A stretch of DNA of 7,685 nucleotides from JALXCG01 sp026991065 [NCBI: Gemmatimonadota bacterium]. Its GTDB lineage: Bacteria; GCA-2686955. Position numbers and translations under genes: made by a program. The notes under the pieces are model-generated. The model was not told the origin of the DNA. It ran no database searches and saw only the letters and a list, made by a program, of their open reading frames with translations. The DNA lies in the NCBI GenBank assembly GCA_026991065.1, contig JALXCG010000168.1:1-7685 (forward strand). The letters are read 5' to 3'. Each line of letters opens with the position of its first letter. Position 1 is the stretch's first letter. Of this stretch, positions 1 to 7,142 are shown in pieces.

Positions 1-1747
1 GCAACCGATCGTGTCCCATCTGGCGTCGCAGATATCCGCCCAGGCGCTTGAGCGCCAAGCGTGGGTGGCTGCATCTGCCGTGCGACCAGCCACCGTCGCC
101 GACCACCAGGCCGGCGCAGCGCAGCCGCTCCAGGATCCTGTCCACGGTCGCCGGAGGGCGATTGGAAGCGGCCGCCAGAGCCGTGGCCGGGAACCGCGCG
201 GGAGCCAGGGCGAGAAACTCGAGGATCTCCCGCTCTTCTGCGCCGACGGTTGCAGCGCGCGCGCGGAGGTATGCCAGGAAATCGGCCGCCAACTCTCCCC
301 GAACACGCTCCGGCTGTCCCAGCAGGGCGATGAGATGTCGCGGGTTGCCGCCGCTGACTTCGCTCCAGAAGTCGTCCTCGACGCTGCCGCGGCGGGGGCC
401 GAGTTGATCGATCGCCAGCGCTCGCACAGCCTCTCTGTCGAGCGGTTCGAGGGTGAGGATCTGTGCTGTGGCACCGGCGACTGTTGGCGCAGCGCTCTTC
501 GAGGTCAGCAGGTGGTCGGTCACCAATACCAGGGGCAACTCGGCGGTTGCCGCCGCGCACTGGGTGATCACCTCCTCGGCGTCGGGGTGGCCGCTGCTCT
601 CCAAACCCAGCAGCACCGCTTCACCGGCACGGCCCCGCTCCTCGACGATGGCCAGAAGCTGGTCCATCGGATCGGCCATCGGCGCGACGTGATCGCCGGT
701 CTCCAGCGGCGCACCCAGGGCGGCCAGCGGCTGCGCGCCGGTCGCGCCGCCGTCGAGTCGGCACCAGTAGGCGAGGCCGTTCTCCTCCTGGGCGCTGAAG
801 ATCGCCTCGCGCAGCAGTCGGCTCTTGCCGCACCCGGGCGCCCCCTGAAGGAGTAAGGTGGTTCCGCGACCGCATCTGCCGGCCTCGCGCCGGGCCGACG
901 CAATCGTTGCCAGAAGCTTGTCGCGGCCCACAAAGGTGGCGTCCACCACCGGCGGCAGCGGGGGAGTGCCGGGCATCGCCTCGCGCGCCACTAGTGCCGT
1001 GGCGGGCCGCTGCGCGGGGTCGGGCATCAGCAGAGAGCAGAGCCAACTGCTCCAGCGCTCGCTCTCCGCGCCTTCAACAGAGCGTGCCACCGCCGTCGCT
1101 GCCCGGTTTCGAATCTCTTCCGCCTCTTCCAATTTCTCGCGGGCGATTCTCTGCCCGCCACGCTCGCGAAATGGCAGCGTTCCGGTGAGCAGATGGAGAC
1201 CGAGCAGACCGACAGAATAGAGATCGGTTCGGGCGTCGACCTCAGCGCCACGGAGCACTTCCGGCGCAACGTACGGCAGCGTACCGAGGATCTCCGTGGG
1301 GCGTTCGCCGACGCGCCGGCAGAGACCCAAGTCAACCAACTGCATGGCTCCATCCGCCGAGCGGATCAGATGCTCCGGCTTGAGATCAAGATGCACCCAC
1401 CCGTGTTGATGGAGTTGCGCCAGCACAGCCAAAAGGTCGCCCAGAATGCGACTCAAGTCCGCGGTGCTCTTGATCGCTCCCGGTTCCAGTGGTTGCCCTT
1501 CCGCCCAGGTTCGGGTCAGCGCGGCGCGCCCGGTGCGGGTGTGGCCGTAGGCACGCGGCGCCGGTAGCAACGCATGCCGCACCTCGCGCAGAATCGCGAA
1601 CTCATGAGCGATCGCGGAGTCGTGCTCAGCGCCCAGGCTGCTCTTCAGCGCCACGACCTCGCCGTTCGCGCGGTCCCGCACTCGCTCCAGCAGCGCCATG
1701 CCGCCGCTGCGCTGCCAGCCGAGATCCTCGAAGCGATCCATGCCCAT
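1..1747 (-). CDS. Protein kinase-like domain fused to AAA/STAND-type ATPase, cut by window edge
   Basis: The frame is open for 582 codons from the ATG at 1747 to the window edge with no stop, so the C-terminus is missing. Residues about 5-260 are a Hanks-type kinase fold: degenerate Gly loop RSGGMALLERV (13-23), VVALK with Lys 35, helix C Glu 49, catalytic loop HLDLKPEH (119-126) with Asp 121, VDLG with metal-binding Asp 139, GTLPYVAPE (155-163), DLYSVG with Asp 175 and Arg 247 near the domain end. Residues 272-276 (FVGRD) start an AAA_16-type ATPase with Walker A GAPGCGKS (302-309). No clear Walker B Asp is seen; the expected strand reads AVLLGLESS (377-385). Residues about 500-560 look like a winged-helix segment. 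The layout resembles PknK-type and other kinase-ATPase sensor proteins, which usually continue into TPR-like or regulatory domains. It follows the glycosyltransferase gene by 5 bases. Kinase-fold identity is sure; catalytic activity is not. Confidence 0.88.
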   Translation of the reverse strand, partial: MGMDRFEDLGWQRSGGMALLERVRDRANGEVVALKSSLGAEHDSAIAHEFAILREVRHALLPAPRAYGHTRTGRAALTRTWAEGQPLEPGAIKSTADLSRILGDLLAVLAQLHQHGWVHLDLKPEHLIRSADGAMQLVDLGLCRRVGERPTEILGTLPYVAPEVLRGAEVDARTDLYSVGLLGLHLLTGTLPFRERGGQRIAREKLEEAEEIRNRAATAVARSVEGAESERWSSWLCSLLMPDPAQRPATALVAREAMPGTPPLPPVVDATFVGRDKLLATIASARREAGRCGRGTTLLLQGAPGCGKSRLLREAIFSAQEENGLAYWCRLDGGATGAQPLAALGAPLETGDHVAPMADPMDQLLAIVEERGRAGEAVLLGLESSGHPDAEEVITQCAAATAELPLVLVTDHLLTSKSAAPTVAGATAQILTLEPLDREAVRALAIDQLGPRRGSVEDDFWSEVSGGNPRHLIALLGQPERVRGELAADFLAYLRARAATVGAEEREILEFLALAPARFPATALAAASNRPPATVDRILERLRCAGLVVGDGGWSHGRCSHPRLALKRLGGYLRRQMGHDRL

Positions 1748-1752
1748 GCGGC

Positions 1753-2928
1753 CTACCTCCCGCCCGGTGCCGCTGGAGCCATCCCGAGCCGGTTGCGGCG
1801 CTTGCCGGGGGCTTCCGTTGCGAGTACTTCCTCATAGAGCGACCGGGTTCGGTCCAACATAGCCTCCCGCGAGAACTCTTCTACTCCTTTTTGCGCTGCT
1901 TTTTCCATGGCATCCAAGTCGATCGCCGGCGAGAGCAACCCGACCACCTGGGCGGCGAGATCGGTGACGCTGCCCGGGCTGAAGGTCGCTCCACAGCGGC
2001 TCTGCGCGACCAGATCGGCGACGCCACTTCCGCCGGCACCGATCACGGGACGGCCACTGGCCAGAGCTTCCAGCGCAACGAGGCCGAATCCTTCGCTCGC
2101 TCCCGGCAGGATCACGCAATCCGTCGCCGCATAGAGTTCGTGCAGTCCGGCACCCGTCACCTCGCCCTGCCAGTGGATGGCCGCGCTGACGCCCGACTCG
2201 GCAGCCTGTCGCCGCAACCGAGCCTCCTCCGGTCCGTCGCCGGCAATCAGCAAGCGCAGGTTCGGTAGCTCCCGGCGAGCGAGCGCCAACGCCGGAAAAA
2301 GTAGTGCGACCTCTTTCTCCGGCGCCAGTCGTCCAACAAAGGCGATGGCTCGGGTCGCGGGGTTCAGGCCGAGGCGCGAGCGGAGCGCCGCGCGTTGCCG
2401 GGCGTTGATCCGCTTGAAGCGCGCCAGGTCGATGCCGTGGGGAATCAGTTCAACGTTGTGGACTCCCAGGCGTCGGCGCAGGCTCCGCCGCACCGCCGGG
2501 CTCGGCGCGATCCAGCGATCGGTGCGGAGCGCCAGCCAGCGATCCGGCAGAAAGTGCTTGTAGGGCCGTGGGCTCCAGAGGTTGTGCTGAGTGACGACGA
2601 GGCGCGGCGTGCCGCGCGCCCCCGCGGCGATCCGCCCCCACAGGCTGGCGGAGAAGAGGTGGGTGTGGAGCAGTGACGCCTTCTCCTCCGTGAGCCAGCG
2701 CCGAATCGAACGCACCGCGCCGCCGCCGATGCGGCCCTCCATGCCGAAGTCGACCACGGAAAACCCCTCTTTGCGCAGCCGTTCTCCAACAACTCCCCGG
2801 CGCCGCAGGCACCCCACCACGACCCGCCACGGCGGCGGCATCCCCGTGGCCAGCGCCTCCACATGGAACTGCGCGCCACCCAAATCCAGGTGGTCGATCA
2901 AGAGGGCCAGCGTGGTGGTGGATGACAT
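1753..2928 (-). CDS. GT4-type (GT-B fold) glycosyltransferase
   Basis: 391 residues with the two-domain layout of GT-B retaining glycosyltransferases. The N-terminal domain has the acceptor-side loop HLDLGGAQ (13-20), LLHTHLFSA (87-95) and TQHN (113-116). The C-terminal domain has PHGID (163-167), FVGRLAPEKEV (197-207), the strand LRLLIAGDGPEE (224-235) and the nucleotide-sugar site GASEGFGLVALEALASGRPV (276-295), including the E-x7-E pair Glu 279 and Glu 287. Such enzymes transfer a sugar from a nucleotide-sugar donor at the cytoplasmic face; the acceptor cannot be read from sequence. There is no signal peptide and no membrane segment. The ATG lies 3 bases after the MlaF stop with no good ribosome site, so it is probably translated by coupling. 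The last 20 or so residues are an Arg/Ala/Pro/Gly-rich tail. Its company suggests a lipid acceptor or glycolipid envelope product, which is inference. Confidence 0.93.
   Translation of the reverse strand: MSSTTTLALLIDHLDLGGAQFHVEALATGMPPPWRVVVGCLRRRGVVGERLRKEGFSVVDFGMEGRIGGGAVRSIRRWLTEEKASLLHTHLFSASLWGRIAAGARGTPRLVVTQHNLWSPRPYKHFLPDRWLALRTDRWIAPSPAVRRSLRRRLGVHNVELIPHGIDLARFKRINARQRAALRSRLGLNPATRAIAFVGRLAPEKEVALLFPALALARRELPNLRLLIAGDGPEEARLRRQAAESGVSAAIHWQGEVTGAGLHELYAATDCVILPGASEGFGLVALEALASGRPVIGAGGSGVADLVAQSRCGATFSPGSVTDLAAQVVGLLSPAIDLDAMEKAAQKGVEEFSREAMLDRTRSLYEEVLATEAPGKRRNRLGMAPAAPGGR
1756..1761 (-). promoter_or_regulatory. Ribosome binding site for the kinase-ATPase gene
   Basis: GGGAGG on the minus strand sits in the last codons of the glycosyltransferase gene, 8 bases before the ATG at 1747. 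It is among the best-placed Shine-Dalgarno sequences in the window and supports this start over the ATG two codons later. Confidence 0.75.
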
Positions 2929-2931
2929 GAA

Positions 2932-3684
2932 TCAGCGGTTGGGAAGAGGGGCATCGGGGGCAAAAAAGGCGCGTACCGCGGCCGAATCCGCTGCCGCGGC
3001 GTCGGCAACAGTGCCATCGAAAGAGACCCCTCCCCGCTCCAGAAAGAGGATGCGATCGGCGATGCGGCGAATGCTCGCGATTTCGTGCGTAACCACCACC
3101 AGGGTGGTCCCGAGTTGCCGCCGCAGGTCGAGCAGGAGCAGGTCGAGTTGGCGTGCGGTAACCGGGTCCAGGCCGGCTGACGGCTCGTCGCAAACCAGGA
3201 GCGGCGGGTCCAGAATCAAGGCGCGTGCCAACGCGGCGCGTTTGCGCATGCCGCCGGAAAGCTCGGCCGGGAGGTAGTTCCCGGCCGCCTCCAGGCCCAC
3301 TTGGGAGAGCCGTTGCTGAACCAGAGTCCGAACCACGGCCGGTGGCAGAGAGGTGTGCATCTCGAGTGGCATCGCCACGTTCTCGGCAACGCTCAGAGAA
3401 CCGAGCAGGGCACCGTTTTGAAACAGAAACCCGACCCCCAATCGGGTTCGGTTCAGGGCCTCTTCGTCCAGCTTGGTGATCTCCTGCCCGCGAATGGAGA
3501 TGCGCCCGGCACTGGGCTCGGACAGGCGCAGCATGTGCTTGATCAGGGTCGACTTGCCGGAGCCGCTGCCGCCCAGAATGACACGGATCTCGCCGGGGAA
3601 GACCTGAAACGAGACATCGTGTAGAACCCGGCGCTCGCCGTAGCGGGCTTCCAGGTTTTCGACGCGTAGAATCGGCTCCGGCAT
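2932..3684 (-). CDS. mlaF: MlaF-type ABC transporter ATP-binding protein
   Basis: 250 residues, the normal size for the family. All ATPase motifs are present and intact: Walker A GGSGSGKST (38-46), Q-loop Gln 89 in LFQNGALLGSLSV, signature LSGGM (142-146), Walker B LLVCDEP (162-168) with catalytic Glu 167, D-loop SAGLDP (169-174) and H-loop His 200 in VVTHE. The wording FLFQNGALLGSLSVAENV and LSGGMRKRAALARAL is characteristic of MlaF/Mkl-type ATPases rather than other ABC importers. It powers the MlaE permease at the inner membrane. The frame stays open upstream to 3888, but that extension lies inside the MlaE gene; the start at 3684 begins right at the conserved PILRVENLEARYG strand and follows AGAGG (3689-3693) by 4 bases. 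The stop is 3 bases before the glycosyltransferase start. Confidence 0.97.
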   Translation of the reverse strand: MPEPILRVENLEARYGERRVLHDVSFQVFPGEIRVILGGSGSGKSTLIKHMLRLSEPSAGRISIRGQEITKLDEEALNRTRLGVGFLFQNGALLGSLSVAENVAMPLEMHTSLPPAVVRTLVQQRLSQVGLEAAGNYLPAELSGGMRKRAALARALILDPPLLVCDEPSAGLDPVTARQLDLLLLDLRRQLGTTLVVVTHEIASIRRIADRILFLERGGVSFDGTVADAAAADSAAVRAFFAPDAPLPNR

Positions 3685-3692
3685 GCTGCCTC

Positions 3693-4844
3693 TCAATTCA
3701 GATAGAAGAGGAGTCCCGCCACGGCATCTGCCACGATGACGGCAAAGATCGACGAGACCACCGCTGCTGTCGTGGCGCGGCCCACGGCCTGGGCGCCTCC
3801 GCGCGCGCGGAACCCATGAAAGCTCCCGAGGAGTGTGATCAGCCAGGCGAAAAACACGCTCTTGATCAAACTGGCCAATAGATCCCAAGTGGTAACCGCG
3901 GAGGCCAGTTCCACGAGAAAGGCCTGCGGCGCAAGGTCCAGGTAGAACACCGCCGCCAGCAGGCCGCCGGCAGTGCCGATCGCGATCGCCAGCAGCGCCA
4001 GCAAGGGCGTGACCAGAGTCATGGCCAAAAAGCGTGGGACGACGACGAAACGCACCGGATGCAGGCCGAGGCTGCGCAGCGCGTCCGTCTCCTCCGTCAC
4101 CACCATGGTGGCGATCTCGGCGGCGACCGAGGAGCCGCTGCGCCCCGCCAGAACAATCGCCGTCATCAAGGCGCCCATCTCGCGCGCCATGGCGATTCCA
4201 ATCAGGTCGGCAACAAAGATGTTGGCGCCAAAACGTCGCAGCTGCGCGGCCGACTGCAGTGCCATCACCAACCCGATCAAGAAGGCAATCAGGAGCACCA
4301 CGCCGAGCGCGTCGACCCCCATCGAGACCGCTGCCGAAGTGACGGCACCGCGCCGCGAGCGCCCTTTTCCGAGCAGCGCGAGCCCACTGAAGTAAAAGAC
4401 ATTGGCGGTGAGAACCAGGGCCTCCAGCACGGCTTCTCCGGCCGCCAGTCCGGCGCTTCCGGCGGCCGCGAAGAGATCCCCAATCCGCTGCAGCGGTGTG
4501 CTCGCAGCGGGGAGATCGGTGGGTGTCTCGGCGACCCTGCCCGCGGCTTCGAGGGAGGGCGCGAACTCCAGCCAGCGGGTGCGCAGCTCCGCCGGAAGCG
4601 CGCAGAAATCAGGGGCCGTGATCGAGGTTCCGAGCTGTTTGGCCAGCAGCAGCAACCAGGCGATCCCGGCGCTGTCCAACTCCTGCACTGCGCTGAGGTC
4701 GAGCGCGGTAGCCTTCCGCGTGGCGCGCCGGCGCCAGGCGCGGTCGAATGTGCCCACCGTGTTGCGATCGATTCGCCCCGATGGCTTCACTCGTGTCCCA
4801 TCAACGACCAGGTGGGCCGGAGAGTGCCCGCGGTCAAAAGACAT
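3693..4844 (-). CDS. mlaE: MlaE-family lipid ABC transporter permease with fused N-terminal STAS domain
   Basis: 383 residues. Residues about 10-105 form a STAS/MlaB-like domain: a strand (HLVVDGTRVKPSGRID), a helix, the strand ATALDLSAV (45-53) and the loop DSAG at 57-60 before a hydrophobic helix. Residues about 135-383 are the MlaE permease (PF02405), with several hydrophobic segments and the family core at 221-260: REMGALMTA, VLAGRSGSS and VTEETDALRSLG, close to the canonical 'E-hG-P-L-hT...LAGR-x-G...AAE-h-x-TM-x-VTE-x-x-DAL'. A later GG-x-x-x-VGRATT (349-359) also fits. MlaE dimers in the inner membrane pass phospholipid to or from the MCE ring; a STAS subunit (MlaB in E. coli) stabilises the ATPase. 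Fusion here explains why there is no separate mlaB. The ATG overlaps the barrel gene by 11 bases and has GAGG (4852-4855) 7 bases upstream. The ATPase gene follows after 8 bases. Confidence 0.95.
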   Translation of the reverse strand: MSFDRGHSPAHLVVDGTRVKPSGRIDRNTVGTFDRAWRRRATRKATALDLSAVQELDSAGIAWLLLLAKQLGTSITAPDFCALPAELRTRWLEFAPSLEAAGRVAETPTDLPAASTPLQRIGDLFAAAGSAGLAAGEAVLEALVLTANVFYFSGLALLGKGRSRRGAVTSAAVSMGVDALGVVLLIAFLIGLVMALQSAAQLRRFGANIFVADLIGIAMAREMGALMTAIVLAGRSGSSVAAEIATMVVTEETDALRSLGLHPVRFVVVPRFLAMTLVTPLLALLAIAIGTAGGLLAAVFYLDLAPQAFLVELASAVTTWDLLASLIKSVFFAWLITLLGSFHGFRARGGAQAVGRATTAAVVSSIFAVIVADAVAGLLFYLN

Positions 4845-6399
4845 GGGTCAGCCTCAGGCGCGCTGAACCCTCGACCAGAGCCTCCTCCGCCACTGCGGGA
4901 TCATTGAGATAGCGCAGCGAGTAGTAGAGCGAGATGCTCTTGGTCAGACGGAAATTGATCGTCCCCTCCGCGTCCACAATGTTCTTGCCTCCGCCCTGCG
5001 GGAGCAGAAAATCGAGATCAGCACCGAGAAGGATCCGGCGCCCCAGCCGTCCCGAAAAAACCACCGATTCTTCGATTCCGTAAAGGCTGCTCGAGTGCTG
5101 TTCCATATAGAAGTTGGCGTGCGCGGGGTCGGTCAGCAAGGTGTCGGCACCTACCGCCGCGAGGAGTTCGTCAGTGGGAGTGTCGGCGGCGAAGACTGAA
5201 CTGTTGATGGTCTGGCGGAAACCATAGCCTGTGCGCAGGAAAAGGCTGGAGCGCTCGGTCTTCATGGCCACCAGATTGATGCCCACGCCCTCCTGAAGAG
5301 TCAGCGGCAGGCCTCCCGGAGAGAGACGCACTTCATCGGCAACGCCGTAGTCTTTCACCCGATTGTCCCGATCGATCTTCATGAACTCGACCGGTGAATC
5401 CAGGTAGACGCGTCCCGGAAGCGCCTTGTTTTCGACGAAGAGGCGCGCGTACAGACCCACGCGCCCACCCAGCTTGCGGACGCCCACGGCGCGTGCCAGG
5501 AGGCGATCGGTGAGGATGCGCCAGCCTACGTCTTGCACATGAGTCAGGCCCTCCTCCAGAAGAGAGCGGCAGGAGAGTGAATAGTGCTCTGAATCACTGG
5601 AGAAACGCAGCTCACCGGTCCCGCTGAACGAAAAGTCCTTGCGGGATATCCCTTCGGCGCCGCCGGTCTGATGGTCGAGCAGGAGATTGGCGTGGGTGGC
5701 GGCGTAGAGCACGCCGGCTTTGCCGCGCTGTTCACCCGGCAACAGTTCGGTGCCGGCGCCCAACAGATTGCCCGTCACCGGGTCGATGACCAGGCTCAGA
5801 TGGGTCAGCTCACCGGGCAGAAGGCGTACCGTCGTGAAGTTGACAATGGTGCTGTAATCTTCGCCCACGGGGATGATTTTGTAGAGCCCGGGCCGCAGCA
5901 GCCAGGTGATCTGATGCTCGCCGAGAACCTCTTCCGCGGAGCGACCGACGCCAAACGTCGAGTAGCTTGGCAACTGCACTACTTCGTAGTTGTAGCCGAT
6001 TGTTGTTCTGGTTTCGTCGATACCGCGGATCACCAATCCCGACCAATCGGCGTCGACCACCGTGGCATTCCCCGCGCGCACCTCGACAGTACGCTCCAGT
6101 CGCTGTGTGAGGTCACCGGAGCCCCAGCGCACGGTGTAGGTTCCGGGAGTGAGGACCACGCTGTGCCCCATGCGCTGCACTTTGAGCATCTGCGTGCCCT
6201 GATAGACGGAATACGCGGGTTCGTAGTCGGGGTCGGTCATTGCCGGAAGGAAAAGTGTGCCTTTTTCCCACGGAATGACTTGGGCTTCACGGGCCAGCTG
6301 CGTGAGGGGATCCGGCATCTCCCAGCTTGCGGGACCGGCAGAAGGAGTCGCCAGCAGGAGTCCGAGAAGGATTGTGCCGGGAACAGTCATGGAGATCAT
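4834..6399 (-). CDS. Exported protein: two beta-rich modules plus predicted outer-membrane beta-barrel
   Basis: 521 residues from the chosen ATG. Residues 1-24 form a signal peptide (hydrophobic core ILLGLLLA, possible cleavage after GPA at 22-24), unusual in having no Lys or Arg before the core. Residues about 45-215 are beta-rich and contain two similar modules with VVLTPGTYTV (81-90) and WLLRPGLYKI (166-175), resembling small surface or periplasmic beta-sandwich folds. Residues about 230-521 show alternating polar/hydrophobic strands, many Tyr/Ser/Arg and turn residues, and the chain ends in the strand ARLRLTHVF with a terminal Phe. That is the pattern of the C-terminal BAM signal of outer-membrane barrels. 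I do not recognise a named family; DUF481- or DUF3078-like barrels are the nearest type in appearance. It begins with an ATGA overlap with the lipoprotein gene and ends 11 bases inside the MlaE gene. Its place inside an MCE operon suggests it is the outer-membrane end of the lipid path. The barrel call is moderately sure; the function is inference. Confidence 0.75.
   Translation of the reverse strand: MISMTVPGTILLGLLLATPSAGPASWEMPDPLTQLAREAQVIPWEKGTLFLPAMTDPDYEPAYSVYQGTQMLKVQRMGHSVVLTPGTYTVRWGSGDLTQRLERTVEVRAGNATVVDADWSGLVIRGIDETRTTIGYNYEVVQLPSYSTFGVGRSAEEVLGEHQITWLLRPGLYKIIPVGEDYSTIVNFTTVRLLPGELTHLSLVIDPVTGNLLGAGTELLPGEQRGKAGVLYAATHANLLLDHQTGGAEGISRKDFSFSGTGELRFSSDSEHYSLSCRSLLEEGLTHVQDVGWRILTDRLLARAVGVRKLGGRVGLYARLFVENKALPGRVYLDSPVEFMKIDRDNRVKDYGVADEVRLSPGGLPLTLQEGVGINLVAMKTERSSLFLRTGYGFRQTINSSVFAADTPTDELLAAVGADTLLTDPAHANFYMEQHSSSLYGIEESVVFSGRLGRRILLGADLDFLLPQGGGKNIVDAEGTINFRLTKSISLYYSLRYLNDPAVAEEALVEGSARLRLTHVF
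5755..6159 (-). repeat. Diverged tandem repeat of a beta module within the barrel protein
   Basis: Two segments of the protein, residues 81-128 (6159-6016) and 166-215 (5904-5755), align by eye. Both have a hydrophobic pair, Leu, Thr/Arg, Pro-Gly-x-Tyr and an alternating strand, then a Gly, then T-V-x-(V/L), then a Gly, then a hydrophobic strand ending near a Gly. The period is about 85 residues. The similarity is in protein pattern only and is not evident at DNA level. Confidence 0.45.
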
Positions 6400-7142
6400 G
6401 ATCCCTCCTCCACCGGTGCAGTGCGTCGCGACGTGGGCAATGGGATCAGGCGATAGCCCTCCTGCGGGGTCCCGGTCGAATCCGCCGCGGCCGGCGCAAT
6501 CCACGGCATCTGCGCCGGAATGTCGAAGGCGGACCAGATTTTTGCAATGAAGATTGCCGTCTCCTCCTCCAGGATCGTGGAAATCGTCTGCGCGAAAAAA
6601 GTCATTGAACCACTCTGTAGATGAACCCTGCGGTCAAATGCGTGGCGCGCCAGAAGTGCGCCGTCGGTGCGGCGCTGCAAACGCATCTCCATGGCGAGGT
6701 GGGCTCCCCCGTAGTCGCCATTCTCGAAGCGCTCAAGGGCGCTCAATTCGCCACGGATCTCGAGATCGGGTTGCTCATCGATGAACTGTCGCCGCACCTC
6801 CTGAAAGATCCCGGCGGCGGAGAGGTGGCGGGCAACGACGTCACTCACCATGGTGCGCGGGGGGATCGCCCACTGGTGCAGGCGATAGTAGTTCAGCCGG
6901 TTTGGTGAATAGCGGTAGACAATGCGGGTTCGATCAAGAACGCGCGGGAAATGGAAATCCCGCACCCGCACGCGGTAGGGGAGCGTCTTGACACTGTCCG
7001 GAACAATCGGCACCAGGGTTGCTTCGTGGTCGATCAGATAGAGCGATGGCGATGCCTGGTGTGAGGAGAAACCGGCGCACCCACTGATCGCCACAACACC
7101 CAGGGCCAGTACCATGACGAGACTGGAGAATTGCTTAATCAT
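6396..7142 (-). CDS. ABC-type transport auxiliary lipoprotein (PqiC/ABC_trans_aux family)
   Basis: This is a 248-residue predicted lipoprotein. It has a short basic start (MIKQ), a hydrophobic core and the lipobox ISGC with the lipidated Cys at residue 22; the next residue is Ala, not Asp, which favours the outer membrane. The body carries the family signature: a region near residues 58-80 containing RTRIVYRYSPN, then tyrosines (NYYRLHQWAIPP, about 83-94), then a helix ending in SAAGIFQEV (about 107-115). This matches the 'rIvYr...yy...W..pP...l...L..sg.F..v' pattern of the PF03886 family. E. coli PqiC is an outer-membrane lipoprotein that docks the PqiB MCE needle. The last 30 or so residues (218-248) are a Pro/Ala/Thr-rich tail with no clear fold. 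The ATG directly follows the stop of the MCE gene (TAGATG), and the 3' end overlaps the next start by ATGA. The ribosome site (GGGAAG, 7154-7159) is weak and distant, so translation probably depends on coupling. Confidence 0.9.
   Translation of the reverse strand: MIKQFSSLVMVLALGVVAISGCAGFSSHQASPSLYLIDHEATLVPIVPDSVKTLPYRVRVRDFHFPRVLDRTRIVYRYSPNRLNYYRLHQWAIPPRTMVSDVVARHLSAAGIFQEVRRQFIDEQPDLEIRGELSALERFENGDYGGAHLAMEMRLQRRTDGALLARHAFDRRVHLQSGSMTFFAQTISTILEEETAIFIAKIWSAFDIPAQMPWIAPAAADSTGTPQEGYRLIPLPTSRRTAPVEEGS
6403..6410 (-). promoter_or_regulatory. Ribosome binding site for the barrel gene
   Basis: GAGGAGGG on the minus strand lies inside the end of the lipoprotein gene. It is 3 bases from the ATG at 6399 and 12 bases from a second in-frame ATG at 6390. 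It decides against the much longer upstream open frame, whose extra 35 residues look unlike a signal peptide. Either ATG is possible; I chose 6399 because it forms the ATGA overlap. Confidence 0.65.

Noticed and set aside
11-856. Long plus-strand open frame of 281 codons opposite the kinase-ATPase gene
   Set aside because: The minus strand here encodes recognisable kinase-ATPase motifs through the whole region. The plus frame has no recognisable domain and is a by-product of high G+C codon use.
1489-2268. Plus-strand open frame of 259 codons opposite the kinase start and glycosyltransferase end
   Set aside because: It crosses a real gene boundary on the other strand, is rich in Arg, Ala, Pro and Ser without a fold signature, and lies opposite conserved GT4 motifs.
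3685-3888. N-terminal extension of the MlaF frame by 68 residues
   Set aside because: The extension lies wholly inside the MlaE gene, is Arg/Gly-rich without ABC features, and a well-placed start with AGAGG exists at 3684.
4059-4907. Plus-strand open frame of 282 codons opposite the MlaE gene
   Set aside because: It mirrors the conserved permease core and its composition (Gly, Arg, Gln, His rich) is typical of an antisense shadow.
5671-6456. Plus-strand open frame of 261 codons opposite the barrel gene
   Set aside because: The minus-strand frame has a signal peptide, ribosome site, coupled start and barrel C-terminus; the plus frame has none of these.
6400-6504. N-terminal extension of the barrel frame by 35 residues
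   Set aside because: It would overlap the lipoprotein gene by over 100 bases and would bury the signal peptide; the GAGGAGGG site supports the start at 6399.
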